A stretch of 60,567 bases of DNA from Nemertoderma westbladi (taxonomy: Eukaryota; Xenacoelomorpha; Nemertodermatida; Nemertodermatidae): the NCBI GenBank assembly GCA_032718475.1, contig JAUCBJ010003447.1, forward strand, positions 1-60,567, written 5' to 3'. The notes under the pieces are model-generated. The model saw only the letters and a list, made by a program, of their open reading frames with translations, searched no databases and was not told where the DNA came from. This document shows, piece after piece, positions 11,738-22,157 of the stretch (position 1 is its first letter; each line of letters starts with the position of its first letter). A program made the position numbers and the translations under genes.

Positions 11738-12715
11738 TTAGGACGCGAGATATTGATAACTATAGATATACTCGATGTAATTATCGTTATCTGTCTTATC
11801 AGGAGCAGGTAATCCACCAGCTATATTTAGTTCATTTCGTACGTGAGTTATAAGATCCTCATTTACATAGAGGTGAAGATCTGCCATTACCACCTTTATC
11901 AATGGGAAAGACGTAATTGAAGTGTGGTTTGCCTGAAACTGTATCATTTCATGACTTTCGAATATGATCGTTGTTCCATTGAACAGCTAGAGCGTCCAAT
12001 TCACACTAATGTTGGAGAGAAACAAAACCTTGCTACGTCTTTATGTATGTCATTCCCTGTATCATATCTGCCATTCTCAGTCAATGTCTGGAAAAAGTTC
12101 ATCCACCGTTGTTCCATTGAACAGCTAGAGCGTCCAATTCACACTAATGTTGGAGAGAAACAAAACCATGCTACGTCTTTATGTATGTCATTCCCTGTAT
12201 CATATTCGCCATTCTCAGTCAATGTCCGGAAAAAGTTCATCCACCAATTGCCCCAATTTTTTCGTAGGTAAGACCACCAGGCCTCGATTCTCTGGTTACG
12301 AGTTGATGGTACATACCGATGGGCATCTTCACATTGACAGAAATAACTTTGGGCGGCCGCCATACATCCGTTTTCAGTCCCAGGGTCAGTTTCTAGGCGC
12401 CTAGGACTTCCATACCGTTCCACTGCCCTTAGAAATAATTGAACTATCACTAAAGGGTTATTGTTACTTTTCCTGACTTCTAACCATAGAATGTATCGCG
12501 ACCATCCATCTATACAACCATGGATGGGAAACCCATAGAGCCGGACCCATTGGGCCCGGCATTATGGTACGTCCTGCGCCGTAAACTGTGATGACGGCGG
12601 AGATGCGTACCTAAAGGGTCGACTTTCTTTAATAGAACTTGAACTACCCTTCGAGGCAATAGAAAACCTTTATCCAGAATTAACTTCCAAACTTGCCTAT
12701 AGCATCCATGCATAT
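11738..12715 (-). pseudogene. Integrase-core (rve-like) DDE transposase fragment
   Basis: Read on the minus strand: an N-terminal helical part (LLPRRVVQVLLKKVDPLGTH, then an R-rich stretch and AGPNG), then after a frameshift GFPIHGCIDGWSRYILWLEV with the first catalytic Asp. Next come LETDPGTENG with the second Asp and RNQRIEAWWS with the Glu. This D-D-E layout with NQRIE is typical of a group of integrase-like transposases that is multi-copy in fish and invertebrates. The gene is broken by the frameshift near 12,500, by a stop after FCFSPTLV, and by a 138-bp tandem duplication (11,969-12,244). The piece at 11,738-11,947 looks like the C-terminal part. No TIRs were identified. Confidence 0.65.
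11969..12244. repeat. 138-bp tandem duplication inside the DDE transposase
   Basis: Bases 11,969-12,106 recur at 12,107-12,244 with few differences (for example TCTGCC against TTCGCC, TGTCTGG against TGTCCGG). The unit is exactly 46 codons long, so the duplication kept the frame. Both copies carry the same stop codon on the minus strand. Confidence 0.9.
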
Positions 12716-13800
12716 TTCTGCATCATCATCATCCCTAAGTGACATTAAGGTATTTTCATTTTGACACTTTGTTTCCCCATGGCATAAACAAAACGCTGTG
12801 CATTTCATGTTTGCAGCATTGCAGTGACATCTGGATGTTGTATAAGGTCGTTCAGAGGAACATCTACAGTGGATCATAGCTAGTAGATAAGATGGAGCTG
12901 GTTCTACATTAGCAGGCAGTAAGTCGGGAAATATTGCCTTTGAGGCTGTACACTTCTTCCAACCATACAATGGGTCGAATATTGGAGGATAACGTTTATG
13001 TGCTGACATCCATACTGCAGCTTGGTAATGTGCTCTATGTACGTTTAACTCAAAAGCTTCCTTAGCGGGTGGCAGTGTCTTCAAAACAGGAGCTGTTGTT
13101 GCTGTCAATTTAGCTGCCTTATCGAGCCACACGTTAATTCTTACATCTGTAATGGTCTTAAATTCTGTTTTCCCCTTACCATAGCATGTAGCCATATATT
13201 CAGTAGCTTCTTCCAAGATATTCTCAAAACTGGAATCGACTTTTTCAATATACTGTAGGGATTTTCCAGCTATTAGAGTTTTAATTGCAGTGCCTTTCCC
13301 ATAGCATTGGGCTACAGTATCACATCCAGTATCACAATTGACCTGTTCTTGACTGCACTCGCTCCGATATCGATCACAGTTGTTTGTAATGTAGTGCTCT
13401 CCATGTATACAGATCCTGTCAAATAAAGCATATGATAATAATGCATTAGCAACAGGAACACATCACAATATCATGGTATCACATCATGGAAACACATCAC
13501 AGTATAATCACAAATGATATTCATTCTTTCTGTGCCTGCTAGTGATAATTTTATTGCTTGATTCACTTGATTCACTATCATCACATCTGCTTCCTCATGG
13601 GTCGTGGTAAAATCTATTAACTCTCTTTTCACACAATTATGTATCTCAATTTGTATTGGATCTTTACCAGTAATCACTAATTTGTGATTCAAAGCTGTCT
13701 GATGACTAAGAGCAATGAGTTCTTGACATATTAGCTCTGTCAGCTGAATCTTGGTTTCTGATACTGTTAAACATACTTTTTGGGAAGGAAGAGGTGTCAT
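12680..13800 (-). pseudogene. TE-associated protein with GCDTVAQ motif and CXC cysteine-rich tail
   Basis: Minus-strand pieces match a protein family repeated in cnidarian, mollusc and amphioxus genomes. In order they are PLPSQKVCLTVSETK, HKLVITGKDPIQIEI, TTHEEADVMIV, NIICDYT (a decayed form of the usual D-D-T-D block), GCDTVAQCYGKGT, and then LPPAKEAFELNVHRAHYQ. The tail CRCSSERPYTTSRCHC ... CTAFCLCHG resembles tesmin/TSO1 CXC domains, which bind zinc and DNA. The frame is broken between 13,216 and 13,471 by stops. The gene ends beside the integrase fragment, so the two are either neighbours by insertion or parts of one degenerate element. The biochemical function of the family is not established to my knowledge. 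Confidence 0.6.
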
Positions 13801-13917
13801 TAAAGTTAACTTGTGCTTTCTGCTCCCAAACTGACATGCTCTTGCTAGTCTAGCACAGGTTTTTATTTTATTTTAGCTTCATATACTGTAAGCCAAGATA
13901 TTCCATTTGCAACCACG

Positions 13918-14263
13918 TCAATGGCGATATATCCCCAAAATAATAATTGTAGAGCATGCTGAGCAATTTGTCCTCATTTTATTTACAATCCTATCGCGGA
14001 ATGCTTGTACCTGTTCGTCTGTAATGGTACTTGGTTTCTTTGTACTTTTCTTTTTTATAATTGCAGTGATAGGAATTGCTTGTTTACAGTTCTTTATTTT
14101 GGACAATTTAGACACCGACCAGTAACAGAGAGTGGAAGTACAGGAAATTTCTGTACATTTTCAGTATAACCAAAATGTTAAGTCCATCACATGTTTGCAA
14201 CCACCACCAGCACTGGCCACACAGTCGTTGCATTTCAGATCTACTATTTCTCCGGTACTCTCA
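13918..14263 (-). pseudogene. SWIM zinc-finger protein fragment, downstream part
   Basis: Just left of the Kolobok TTAA, the minus strand reads STGEIVDLKCNDC, then CKHVMDLTFWLY, a C-x2-C-x7-C-x-H SWIM-like finger. A TGA near 14,164 is followed in the same frame by SCTSTLCYWSVSKLSKI and a lysine-rich stretch to about 13,918. SWIM domains bind DNA or proteins and are often joined to YqaJ-type nuclease domains in transposon-associated genes. The upstream part of the same frame lies at 20,180-20,270. The gene is split by the Kolobok insertion and carries at least one stop. Confidence 0.55.
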
Positions 14264-14870
14264 TTAAGGGGTCGCTACACCTTTTTCTAACACCTTGCAG
14301 ATTTTTAATGACTACTGAAGTAATTATGAGTGAAACAGTCTGATTTTTGTTATGTGACTGCTATATATATTTGTCTGACTAGACAACAAATTTATTTTAC
14401 CGAATAACATCTCATACTACCAAAAAATAGATTAAACTGACTTTGTGACATATGTTTTTTGAAATGCTAAGGATCCCAGGGAAATCATTATTGAACACTG
14501 AATCTTTCCAGAATTAATTTAAACAGGTCGATTATCAAAAGTATCGGTCAAGTTTTTATGATTCATGATACTTTTTATGTAACAGGTATATAAAGTTCCA
14601 AAAACGTTTTTTAACGTTTTTTTCCATGTTAATTCAATAAAAAACACACTTAGACTAAATATTTCAAATTTCTGTACGATACTTTTATGATCCATATCAA
14701 GGTGGTGGGTTTGTGAAAAATTTGAAAAAATTTATCAAAAATTGACGGACTAGTAGCATAAAAAAGTAGTTTTCGAGAAAAACGCATTTAAAGTATATAT
14801 AAACAATATTTTTAACGAAAATGTTCTGTAAACGTCATGATTTCACGTATACTAAGGTTTTTTTTGGTGC

Positions 14871-17162
14871 CATATTCTGTTTCGTAGGAAATACAGGAGC
14901 TCTATACAAGACTGTAATGCATTTACACTTCGACCCTTCTCCAGTGATCACCGCCTTATTGTGGCCAAGGTAAGACTTAGTCTGCGTGCTAGCAGAACAA
15001 CGAAATCTGCCTTGCCACGGCATGACTGGTCCTCTCTGTTGCAACAGCCAAGTGTGAGATCCAGCTTCACACTACAGCTGAGCAACAGGTATGAGGCTCT
15101 TGCCTCTGAGGCGGCAGATCACTGTGAGGGCTATACTGCCTTTACAGAAGCAGTTAAGTTAGCAGCTGCAGAAACAGTTCCTGTATACCCTCGAAACAGG
15201 AAAAGGGCCCCCTGGACTGACAACAAAATTCAGAAGTGCCGAAATGACCTTCATAAGGCGCAGAAAGAGTCCCGACTCAAACAGACTACAGCGGCCAAGA
15301 ATGCAGTTAAAGCTGCATCTAGGTCCCTGAACAGGCAGTACTCTGTTAATCTACAGGAGCTAATAAACCAACAGGTTGATGCCATCAATGATGCTGACGA
15401 CAGCAGGCAATCATCCCAGGCATGGAAATCGATCAATCTGCTTACTGGGCGGAAAAGCCAACCAACCACCAAGGTTAAGGCTGAATCACCAGCCGATCGC
15501 CTCAATGGTTGGAAAGCCCACTTTGAAATGCTCCTCAATAATGACAGGGTATTGCCTGATAACTTTATAGAAGTAAAAGTGTCTGAGTCTGTACTCCCAG
15601 ATATTCCCATTGGCGATATCTCCTTTGCAGAAGTGAAGGCTGCTGCAAAGAGCATTAAGACCAATCGTGCCAGTGGAGTAGATGGTGTTCCCCCTGAGGT
15701 CTTTAAAATACCTGAGTGTTTAAAGCTCATCTATCCCATCATAGTAGACATGTACCGTACAACAAGAGTCCCACAAGAAATGAAAACAAATAAGTTGGTG
15801 CCAGTTCCCAAGAAGGGCAACCTAACACTCTATGGTTCTTTTCGGGGAATCTCATTGATCTCGATTGCTGCAAAACTATACAATAGAATTCTATTAAATC
15901 GCATCAGGGATCCCATTGAGAGACTGCTACGTGGAAATCAGAATGGGTTCCGTAAAGGTCGTGGGACCATGGAGCCCATTTTGGCACTTAGAAGGATAAT
16001 TGAAGAGTTATCAAAAAAGAAAGGCAGGCATCTGGCTGTTATCTTTGTTGACTTCTTCAAGGCCTTTGATTCAGTCTCTCGCTCACGTATGTTCAGCATA
16101 CTTTCATTATATGGGATTCCTGATGAAATTATTGCAGCAATCAGATCAGTATACGATGGTTCGACAACATTTGTGTCTACTGTTGACGGTGACACAGAAC
16201 CATTTGAAGTGTTATGGGGCGTCCTCCAAGGAGACACACTTGCACCATTCTTGTTCATTATTGTGGTTGACTATGTTCTACGCATGTCCTTAGATCATCA
16301 TAATGATGATGGGGTGATGATAACTCCACCTACTGGCTCCAGAAGTCGAGGAAATCCTGCCAAGTACCTAACTGATCTAGACTTTGCTGATGACTTAGGA
16401 GTACTCTCAGAATCATTAGAGGGAGCCCAGCGGCTCCTCAGCTCATTAGAACATGCTGCTTCTAGTGTTGGTCTTTTTATTAACTCCAGAAAGACCAAAA
16501 TTCTGACAGTTAACTTTGAAAGTCCTCAGCAAGTCTCTGATCGGATGAGCATAAGCTCAAAGGATGGTATGCTTGAGCATGTGGACGACTTCTGTTACCT
16601 GGGATCATGGATCCGGAAGTCAGGTGAGGACCTTCGAATACGTAAGGGAAAGGCATGGGCAGCCTTGAATAGGCTTTCCAGGATTTGGAAGTCACCTAGA
16701 ATTAATCGGAAACTTAAGGTCCGATTATTTAGAGCAGCAGTAGTTCCAGTACTCCTCTACGGGAGTCCATGCTGGGCTCTAACTGCTGAGGACACCAAAT
16801 CTCTGGATGGCACATTCACAAGAATGCTACGCCGGGTACATTGTGTCAAGTACAATGCACACATCTCCAACCAGACACTATATAACATTGGAGGTGTCTC
16901 ATTGGTTCCCCCAAGCTTGACACTAGAACAAAATCGCCTCCGCTTTGCAGGACATTGCTTTCGCCGTGAGGACCAGCCAGTGCATAATCTTGTACTTTGG
17001 CAGCCTCATGGAGTGAATAAGCATGGTGGACAGCCCATGACTTTCTTGAGACGCATCTTAAAGGACACTGGCCTTAAAGATGCGGATGATCTAGCAAATG
17101 TCATGGGTGATAGGGAGTTGTGGCGGTGCAATTTTGTTGACAAGCCGGCACAGCATTCTTAA
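14871..17162 (+). CDS. RTE-like ORF2, C-terminal endonuclease and reverse transcriptase (5'-truncated)
   Basis: Open from the truncation point to the natural stop at 17,162. It retains the endonuclease end (SSDHRLIVAKV), a connector, and a full reverse transcriptase with SGVDGVPPEVFK, FRGISLISIAAKL, VIFVDFFKAFDSV, LQGDTLAPFLF and LDFADDLGVL (catalytic F-A-D-D near 16,380). The C-terminal part includes LLYGSPCWAL and the end KPAQHS. RTE enzymes prime cDNA synthesis at nicked target DNA. Lacking most of the endonuclease and the 5' end, this copy should not be autonomous, although no stop interrupts the remaining frame. Confidence 0.9.
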   Translation, partial: HILFRRKYRSSIQDCNAFTLRPFSSDHRLIVAKVRLSLRASRTTKSALPRHDWSSLLQQPSVRSSFTLQLSNRYEALASEAADHCEGYTAFTEAVKLAAAETVPVYPRNRKRAPWTDNKIQKCRNDLHKAQKESRLKQTTAAKNAVKAASRSLNRQYSVNLQELINQQVDAINDADDSRQSSQAWKSINLLTGRKSQPTTKVKAESPADRLNGWKAHFEMLLNNDRVLPDNFIEVKVSESVLPDIPIGDISFAEVKAAAKSIKTNRASGVDGVPPEVFKIPECLKLIYPIIVDMYRTTRVPQEMKTNKLVPVPKKGNLTLYGSFRGISLISIAAKLYNRILLNRIRDPIERLLRGNQNGFRKGRGTMEPILALRRIIEELSKKKGRHLAVIFVDFFKAFDSVSRSRMFSILSLYGIPDEIIAAIRSVYDGSTTFVSTVDGDTEPFEVLWGVLQGDTLAPFLFIIVVDYVLRMSLDHHNDDGVMITPPTGSRSRGNPAKYLTDLDFADDLGVLSESLEGAQRLLSSLEHAASSVGLFINSRKTKILTVNFESPQQVSDRMSISSKDGMLEHVDDFCYLGSWIRKSGEDLRIRKGKAWAALNRLSRIWKSPRINRKLKVRLFRAAVVPVLLYGSPCWALTAEDTKSLDGTFTRMLRRVHCVKYNAHISNQTLYNIGGVSLVPPSLTLEQNRLRFAGHCFRREDQPVHNLVLWQPHGVNKHGGQPMTFLRRILKDTGLKDADDLANVMGDRELWRCNFVDKPAQHS

Positions 17163-17204
17163 AAATGCAGCTGCAATGCAGCATGCCGATCCTAGTAGTA
17201 GTAG
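14871..17204 (+). mobile_element. RTE-like retrotransposon copy A, 5'-truncated
   Basis: Begins inside the endonuclease domain (ILFRRKYRS) and ends at the conserved 3' end GCAGCATGCCGATCC followed by TAG repeats. It is flanked by TTGGTGC at 14,864-14,870 and 17,205-17,211. The surrounding Kolobok sequence contains a second, uninterrupted version of the target (about 17,330-17,400), so the empty site is visible. Sequence is almost identical to the full-length copy at 27,595-31,351, so insertion is recent. Confidence 0.92.
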
Positions 17205-17431
17205 TTGGTGCTGAAGTCAATGGAATGGGTTTCGAACTGTAAAAACATGGTTGTTAGACACATCTGTTCAATTAATTATTATATCATGTTCTAGAATAAT
17301 AATTCACAATAATAATACTAACAGGAATGACTCGTCTTGATTTCGAGTATACTGAGGTTTTTTGGTGTTGAAGTCAATGGAATGGGTTTTGAAATGTAAA
17401 ACCATGGTTGTTAGACCCGTATGTTCAATTA

Positions 17432-18658
17432 TTAAATCCACCAGGAATATGAGTTTTTGTCCAACCGAGAACTGCGGTCAGATTTTTTTTTCCTTCTGAT
17501 AGAATCAGAGATGCGTTGAGCATCCTTTCTGATGACCATGAGCTGTGACTGCTTACTTGCCTCTATCCCTGTGAGTTTCTTGCAACCAGAAGTTCCTTTG
17601 TTAAAGGCTATCACAGCTGATACAGTAGCTAGCCTCACACGGACAACGCCCTAAGATTTATGTTTCGGAGCTCGAACCCATATAAAGCTGTTGAATCCCT
17701 CAGACAGATTTTGTGTAAAGCTGGGAACGCATCGCTTTAAGAGATTAATATCATTGACACGGTAGTGTATGGGCCACAAAAATTCTAAGAATACAGGGTC
17801 AAGGTGGTGCTTTTTATCCTCCAATTGTCCGGTTGTTTTATACTGACACCAACTACTCTCAGGGCAGAAACAATGCCTCTGTTTGTCTGTACCAGATGGT
17901 ACATTATGTTTGAGTGAAGCGTAACAGTTCCGTTTCATCTTCATAGCTGACTCTGTGATTTCTTCAGAGGTTTTAGCGTTTGGATTGACAGAGTTTTTTA
18001 TTGCACTACCATAGTAACGACTGAATCGTTCCACAGTAGCCTGAGTTAGCCTGTGACTTGCACCTCCAACAGGCTTACCATCAGAAAGTTTACCCTTGGT
18101 GCTAACCCTGAAACTTTCTAGAGCTTTGCCAAGGCTTTTTTTGACATGATTGACGCAGTCAAGCTTTTTCACCCTTTGGCAATTGACTTCATCCTCGTCA
18201 TGTTTACGCCAATGGTACTTACCATCATCCGACTGATCAAATTTGAGTTTATTGGCCTTTGTCATGCCACTGTACTTGCGGCACCCATCACACCCACCAT
18301 AAGTAAACTCAACAGAATTATGATGGCTACTGTCGCCATCACAAACCATCTCCGAATACATGAGTTCGTCGAGTTTAGACCGCTCAAACAACTCCACAGC
18401 AATGTCTGCTTCCATCGACCCTGAGGATCCACTATATTTCCCTGGGCTATCAGATGAATGTTTGCCCATGAAAATTTCATAAGCTTCCGAACTCTTTTTG
18501 AATGGTGCAAACGAACATGATGCACATATTTTATTGCCCATTGCAAAATTAAGTATTTTACCGGATCTCATTGAAATCACTGCTCCAACGCCACTATTTG
18601 ATTGATGTCCCCGAGTTCCCCAAGTCCCATCATAGCTCACGGTAAATTGTATAAACAA
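17432..18658 (-). pseudogene. Kolobok-like transposase, catalytic part
   Basis: The minus-strand frame begins at FTVSYDGTWGTRGHQSNSGV, the D-G-T-W block typical of Kolobok and Mutator-like transposases. It continues through NKICASCSF, GSSGSMEADIAVELFERS, VCDGDSSHHNSV, LDCVNHVKKSLGKAL, KLSDGKPVGG and QNLSEGFNSFIWVRAPK. These enzymes cut and paste DNA at TTAA using acidic metal-binding residues. The Asp residues in YDGTW and CDGDSS and the Glu in SEGFNS are the obvious candidates here. A TAG at about 17,648 interrupts the same frame; after it, VRLATVSAVIAFNKG ... IRRKKKS is the normal C-terminal end. The N-terminal part is separated by the foldback element. An otherwise open 1.2 kb suggests fairly recent loss. 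Confidence 0.8.
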
Positions 18659-18702
18659 TAAACATTAAAATATTATTTATTGTTATATTGTTATTATATA
18701 TT

Positions 18703-19255
18703 TATGGTGGCTGATCTTTGCCAATAAATTATTTTTTTTTACTTTTTTTTTCAGAAGTTCTCTATGACGTCATAATTTATGATTATTTTCGAATTTTATG
18801 AATTATTATTCGAAAAAAATTAATTTATGGTCGACCATTAATTAATTTTTGCTCGACCATATATTAATTTAGGGTCCGACCATAAATTAAAAATTTTTGC
18901 TCGACCATAAATTAATAATTTTTAGTCGACCATAAATTATTTTTTGGTCAACCATAAATTATTTTTTGGTCGACCATAAATTAATTTATGGTCGACCATA
19001 AATAAATAATTTTTGGTCAACCATAAATTAATTTTTGGTTGACCATAATTAATTTTTTGGTCGACCATTAATTAATTTTTGGTCGACCATAAATTAATTT
19101 ATGGTCGACCATAAATTAATAATTTTTGGTCAACCATAAATTAATTTTTGGTTGACCATAAATTAATTTATGGTCGACCATAAATTATGACGTCATGGAG
19201 AACTTCTGAAAAAAAAATAAAAAAAAATATTAATCGGCAAAGATCAGCCACCATA
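18703..19255. mobile_element. Foldback element with GTCGAC-centred palindromic array
   Basis: The outer arms are TATGGTGGCTGATCTTTGCC and its inverted match ending at 19,255; both continue through CAGAAGTTCTC and TGACGTCATAATTTATG. The middle (about 18,820-19,190) is an array of 20-25-bp units of the form AATTT(A/T)TGGTCGACCATAAATT, each centred on GTCGAC and nearly self-complementary. TATATT flanks both sides and may be a 6-bp target duplication, but the sequence is AT-rich and this is uncertain. No ORF. It is inserted in, or has replaced, the middle of the Kolobok transposase. Confidence 0.8.
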
Positions 19256-19417
19256 TATATTATTTATTATAGGCCTAATTTCAAAAGAAATAACCGACTC
19301 CGGACTCCCATAATGCGTAGATAATTCGACTGAGTGTGACTTGTTGTAACTGACATCGGTGTCAGGCCTCTCTATAGCTGAATCGGCACATTGTAAAACT
19401 TCGGATAAATCGCAAAT

Positions 19418-19771
19418 TTAGCATTGTAAATAAATCGAAGAATCAATACCATAGGTAAGATGGCCCAACGGGTTCGCCGTTAATTCGCCAATGCAACCTC
19501 TTTTATGTATGAGAGAAATCATATTAATCATATTCTTGACACTCATCATCCGGTACCCAATCAAGTCACTAACTTGATTCAGATCCTCAATGTCACTACT
19601 GAATATAGATTCTTGTAGTTTTCTCCTTGAGAGGCTTGTATCAATAGCTGAAACTTCAGTTCTAATTTCGCGTTCAACTGTAGACAGCTCTTCAGCTACT
19701 GGATGTCGGCCCAATGTTACCAGGCCCTCATTTATCTTAAAATGTCTTGCCCGTTTTGTTGGACGAGGCAT
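19418..19771 (-). pseudogene. Kolobok transposase N-terminal part
   Basis: Starts MPRPTKRARHFKINEGL at the ATG (19,771), a basic beginning common in this family. It continues QVSDLIGYRMMSVKNMINMI, the helical segment that usually precedes a cysteine-rich region, and stops after SSIYLQC. The expected middle (zinc-binding region to the SYDGTW block) is missing or decayed between 18,660 and 19,417, where the foldback element lies. The gene cannot be complete here. Confidence 0.6.
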
Positions 19772-20179
19772 ATTTCAATAAAATAAAAAAAATAAATGAA
19801 AAAATGCTAGAATGTAAGTTCTGAATTAGTGTAGTCAAGGTTCAGCAGTATTGTAGTATAAAGTACCGCAGTTGTTAGTAAAAAGCTATTTAAACGATGT
19901 TTGAATTTCCCTCCAATTCGAATTTTAACTGTACTGTGTGTGTATGTGATGGAAAATAGTGCCTCATTTGTTGCTATTTTATTGAAAAATGATTCCCTAA
20001 ACTAGATTAGTTGAAATTTTTCAATTAACAGCCTCCACATACCGCTGTATATTGGGAGAACTAATAGAGTTAGGAAATTACCGATGACAGATTCAGAAGC
20101 AGCATAAAATTCTGCATATAAATTGGCACAAAAGAAAAACTCGATGTTTTTACTGTGCAAAGGTCTAGCGACCCCTTAA

Positions 20180-20286
20180 CTTTAGCTTGGACGCGGTAGG
20201 GTTGGCTTCTAACACGATGTTCTTGTGTTATTTTGGCCTTAACTGTGCAATGAGGACCATCTCTCTTTACTCACACCATGGCCTAC
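20180..20286 (-). pseudogene. SWIM zinc-finger protein fragment, upstream part
   Basis: Immediately right of the Kolobok element the minus strand reads DGPHCTVKAKITQEH and then VRSQPYRVQAKVN. Removing 14,268-20,175 and one TTAA joins this in frame to ESTGEIVDLKCNDC at 14,263. The pattern VKAK-x-SQ...P before the cysteines is the usual lead-in to SWIM fingers of this group. The right side is cut by the TTAA of the next element at 20,287. Confidence 0.55.
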
Positions 20287-21504
20287 TTAAATGAGGCCTG
20301 CCAAATGGCAGCAAGGCCAAAAAATTAGTGGGTCGATTTTTCAAAGTTGTCGTGGTGGTTTATATATGTGGATAAAGACAATCAAGTTGTTGTATATTAT
20401 CTGAAATTTTATGAAGATTTTAAATATGCAATTGGTTTTGTAATTCCTTTTTTAGTTTTCGATGTATTTCACGAAAACGAATGGGTACCGCAAAAGTTGG
20501 TTCATCATGAAAGTTTCAAATAATCCAGAATCTTTAACTCAACCCATCATTTGCGACCTATAAAGGTTCTCAAGGATGGTGAACGTGATGGAAATATTTT
20601 CCAGACGAATGGTTTATCTGGTATGCTACTTTTCACGGGTGCTGAATGTTGGTTCAACATGAAAATTTCATTTTTTGGATACATATAATACTCATTTATT
20701 TGCCATGATTTACAATCTATGCATCTAAGTAGGCCTATTCTAAGTATTTTCTAGATGATTCGAATGTACCCAGTATGATAATTTTCACTGGGTAGAAAAT
20801 GTGGGTTCAACATGAAAATTTAAGTTTTTTTTGGAACCTTCAATACTCTTAATCAATACTCATGACAGTGCGGCCATTTACGATCCATGTAGGTTTTCTA
20901 TGACTGGGAATCCAATGCAACTATTTTTTCGATGGGGCTTATCACCTTAAATGTTGTATCACTGAATGTTAAATGTGGGATGAACATGAAAAGTAATATT
21001 AGTATTCAACATTAATTGTTTTATATTATTTCATTTAGTGTTATAATTAATAAATAATATGAATAATAAAATAGATTTAAACAGTTATTATTGCATTGTA
21101 TTAAATATCTGGAAATGTCAAGTTATTATGTTTCCTTGCTGCATTGGCGAATTTTGAAAACGCTATCTTGCCGGACGGACTCTCGATTCTTGCTTTATTG
21201 TTGGCAAAAATGTTACTGATTAGTTTGTTGGTTTCTTCATGATCACCACAACTAAATGTCATATCAAAATTACTACAAAGGAAATCCAAAACTTTGATTG
21301 CTACTTTACGATAGTTCTTTGCTGTCTCCAAATTCTTCTCCCATATCCACAGTACTTTGATACATTCACGTACTAGGTTATTCATATAGTGGAAGAAGGA
21401 ATTGTCAGTTTACCACGATTAAGTAATTCAACACAATGATGATCTTGGACTAAGTTTGTTATCAACCTTCATTGTTTCCTTCATTCCTTCTTTGATCTTA
21501 TCAT

Positions 21505-21725
21505 GAAACAAATAATGCCCGAGAATAATTGATCTGTGATGAAATCTTTACCATAATATCGAAACAAATAATGCCTGAGAATAATTGATCTGTGATGAAA
21601 TCTTTACCATATATCGAAACAAATAATGCCTGAGAATAATTGATCTGTGATGAAATCTTTACCATATATCGAAACAAATAATGCCCGAGAATAATTGATC
21701 TGTGATGAAATCTTTACCATATATC
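21505..21725. repeat. Four tandem copies of a 55-bp unit
   Basis: GAAACAAATAATGCC begins units at 21,505, 21,561, 21,616 and 21,671; they differ by single bases, with one extra A in the first. Because 55 is not a multiple of three, each added copy shifts the THAP-gene frame. Near identity suggests recent expansion. Confidence 0.92.
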
Positions 21726-22157
21726 TCTCCATTACTGTACTGTTCTCTGGAATCATGGTGGTTGAAGTAATTACACAATTGTGACTGGATCGAAGCCAAG
21801 GAGGAAAAGGAAGTGGATAGCATTTGAAGGCCAGTCTAACAGTGAGATCCTCTTTGATAACTACTGATTCGTAAATAACTGGAATATCTTCGTCTACTAT
21901 TAGCCTATATATCACAATTGACTCATCCTGGCATTTAATCTCATCATGGCTACGAAGTTCATCACATGATGTAGAATATTCACGAATGTCAGCAAAACTT
22001 GCGACTTTGGTTCGTTTGTTGAACTCATCTATTTCATCTGGCTTGTAAATTCGCTTCAATGGCTTTTTTCGGGGAGATGTGAAGGATGGTCTGAGTGACT
22101 GATACACTGATTCCGGATAAATGGTTGGATATGCCCCTTTAATTAATGTTGGTCTCT

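Larger units (their letters stand above)
14268..20175 (-). mobile_element. Kolobok-type DNA transposon, nested and decayed
   Basis: The ends are GGGGTCGCTACACCTTT on the left and the inverted GGGGTCGCTAGACCTTT on the right, each next to TTAA (14,264-14,267 and 20,176-20,179). The element encodes a Kolobok-like transposase on the minus strand (17,432-18,658 and 19,418-19,771). It contains an RTE insertion (14,871-17,204) and a palindromic foldback element (18,703-19,255). The host frame across the target rejoins when it is removed, which supports both boundaries. The transposase has a stop and is interrupted, so it is probably immobile. Confidence 0.85.

Noticed and set aside
15251-16695. Minus-strand ORFs opposite the RTE ORF2 (also 28,106-29,550 on the plus strand)
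   Set aside because: They recur identically in every RTE copy as shadows of the reverse transcriptase frame.
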